From a virus: a DNA stretch of 20,637 bases. Below the pieces are notes generated by a model. The model was given only the letters and a program-made list of their open reading frames with translations. It made no database searches and was not told where the DNA came from. The stretch is taken from the IMG/VR virus record IMGVR_UViG_3300010885_012727, positions 1 through 20,637 of that record; one strand, written 5' to 3'. A program made the position numbers and the translations under genes. How positions within the stretch are numbered: the stretch's first letter is position 1; each line of letters opens with the position of its first letter. Below are positions 20,582 to 20,637 of the stretch, in pieces.

Positions 20582-20637
20582 ATGCATGACGAAATTGACA
20601 TAATCAAAAACATTTCTACTATCTATGATAGCAATAA
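20582..20637 (+). CDS. Start of an unidentified phage gene (runs off the window)
   Basis: The frame ATG CAT GAC GAA ... (MHDEIDIIKNISTIYDSN) is open to the window end. A nearby ATG at 20586 in another frame stops after five codons. A late-type promoter lies just upstream and the purine-rich AGAGAG (20570-20575) may serve as the ribosome site. Too little is visible to name the product. Confidence 0.6.
   Translation, partial: MHDEIDIIKNISTIYDSN

Noticed and set aside
20343-20603. Plus-strand frame of 86 aa across the phoH 5' end
   Set aside because: It is antisense to phoH over its first third and crosses the divergent promoter region; the frame starting at 20582 fits the promoter better.
1-20637. 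CRISPR array, tRNA genes, insertion sequences or attachment sites
   Set aside because: No repeat-spacer pattern, cloverleaf, transposase or terminal inverted repeats were seen; nearly all bases are within phage genes and the gaps are shorter than 150 bp.

Overview
The window looks like part of the genome of a T4-like tailed phage (Caudoviricetes with a contractile-tail, marine cyanophage/pelagiphage style). The DNA is AT-rich, genes are packed with 1-4 nt overlaps, there are no rRNA or tRNA genes, and the recognisable genes are typical of that group: sliding-clamp loader ATPase (gp44), PhoH, a GroES/gp31-like co-chaperonin, MazG-like pyrophosphohydrolase, an A-type Fe-S carrier and very large virion adhesion proteins. 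T4-type late-promoter octamers (TATAAATA or GATAAATA) sit upstream of several genes. The host cannot be fixed from the sequence; a marine bacterium is an inference from the gene set.

Layout. Positions 1-463 (minus strand) hold the N-terminal part of a membrane-anchored Ala/Lys/Glu-rich coiled-coil protein that ends, as far as visible, in a dockerin-like EF-hand loop. Across an 89-bp divergent gap begins a long plus-strand late block: an IscA/ErpA-type Fe-S carrier (553-897), a giant 2849-residue fibre-like protein (913-9462), a short 253-residue relative (9494-10255), a 1290-residue protein with YHYH, SPRY-like and repeated Ig-like modules (10252-14124) and a 298-residue protein with a duplicated beta-domain (14117-15013). 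Three of these four large proteins start with related docking-like N-termini, which suggests attachment to a common virion structure.

Positions 15013-16797 carry four small genes without a firmly known function. One of them (15879-16403) ends in a segment that strongly resembles part of bacterial DNA polymerase III alpha (DnaE/PolC) and stops before the region where the catalytic aspartates would lie. Then come host-takeover and metabolism genes: gp31-like co-chaperonin, MazG, a methyltransferase-like protein, two small unknown genes and the clamp loader gp44. phoH lies on the opposite strand and converges on gene 44 with overlapping stop codons. A 143-bp divergent region with a late-type promoter precedes a final gene that runs off the right edge.

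Together the genes cover host recognition (fibre block), folding of virion proteins (co-chaperonin), Fe-S maturation, nucleotide-pool control and DNA replication. The points most worth a second look are the stand-alone DnaE-like fragment, the dockerin-like membrane protein, the Fe-S carrier directly ahead of the fibre operon, and a 10-bp perfect hairpin inside the mobile-loop codons of the co-chaperonin.
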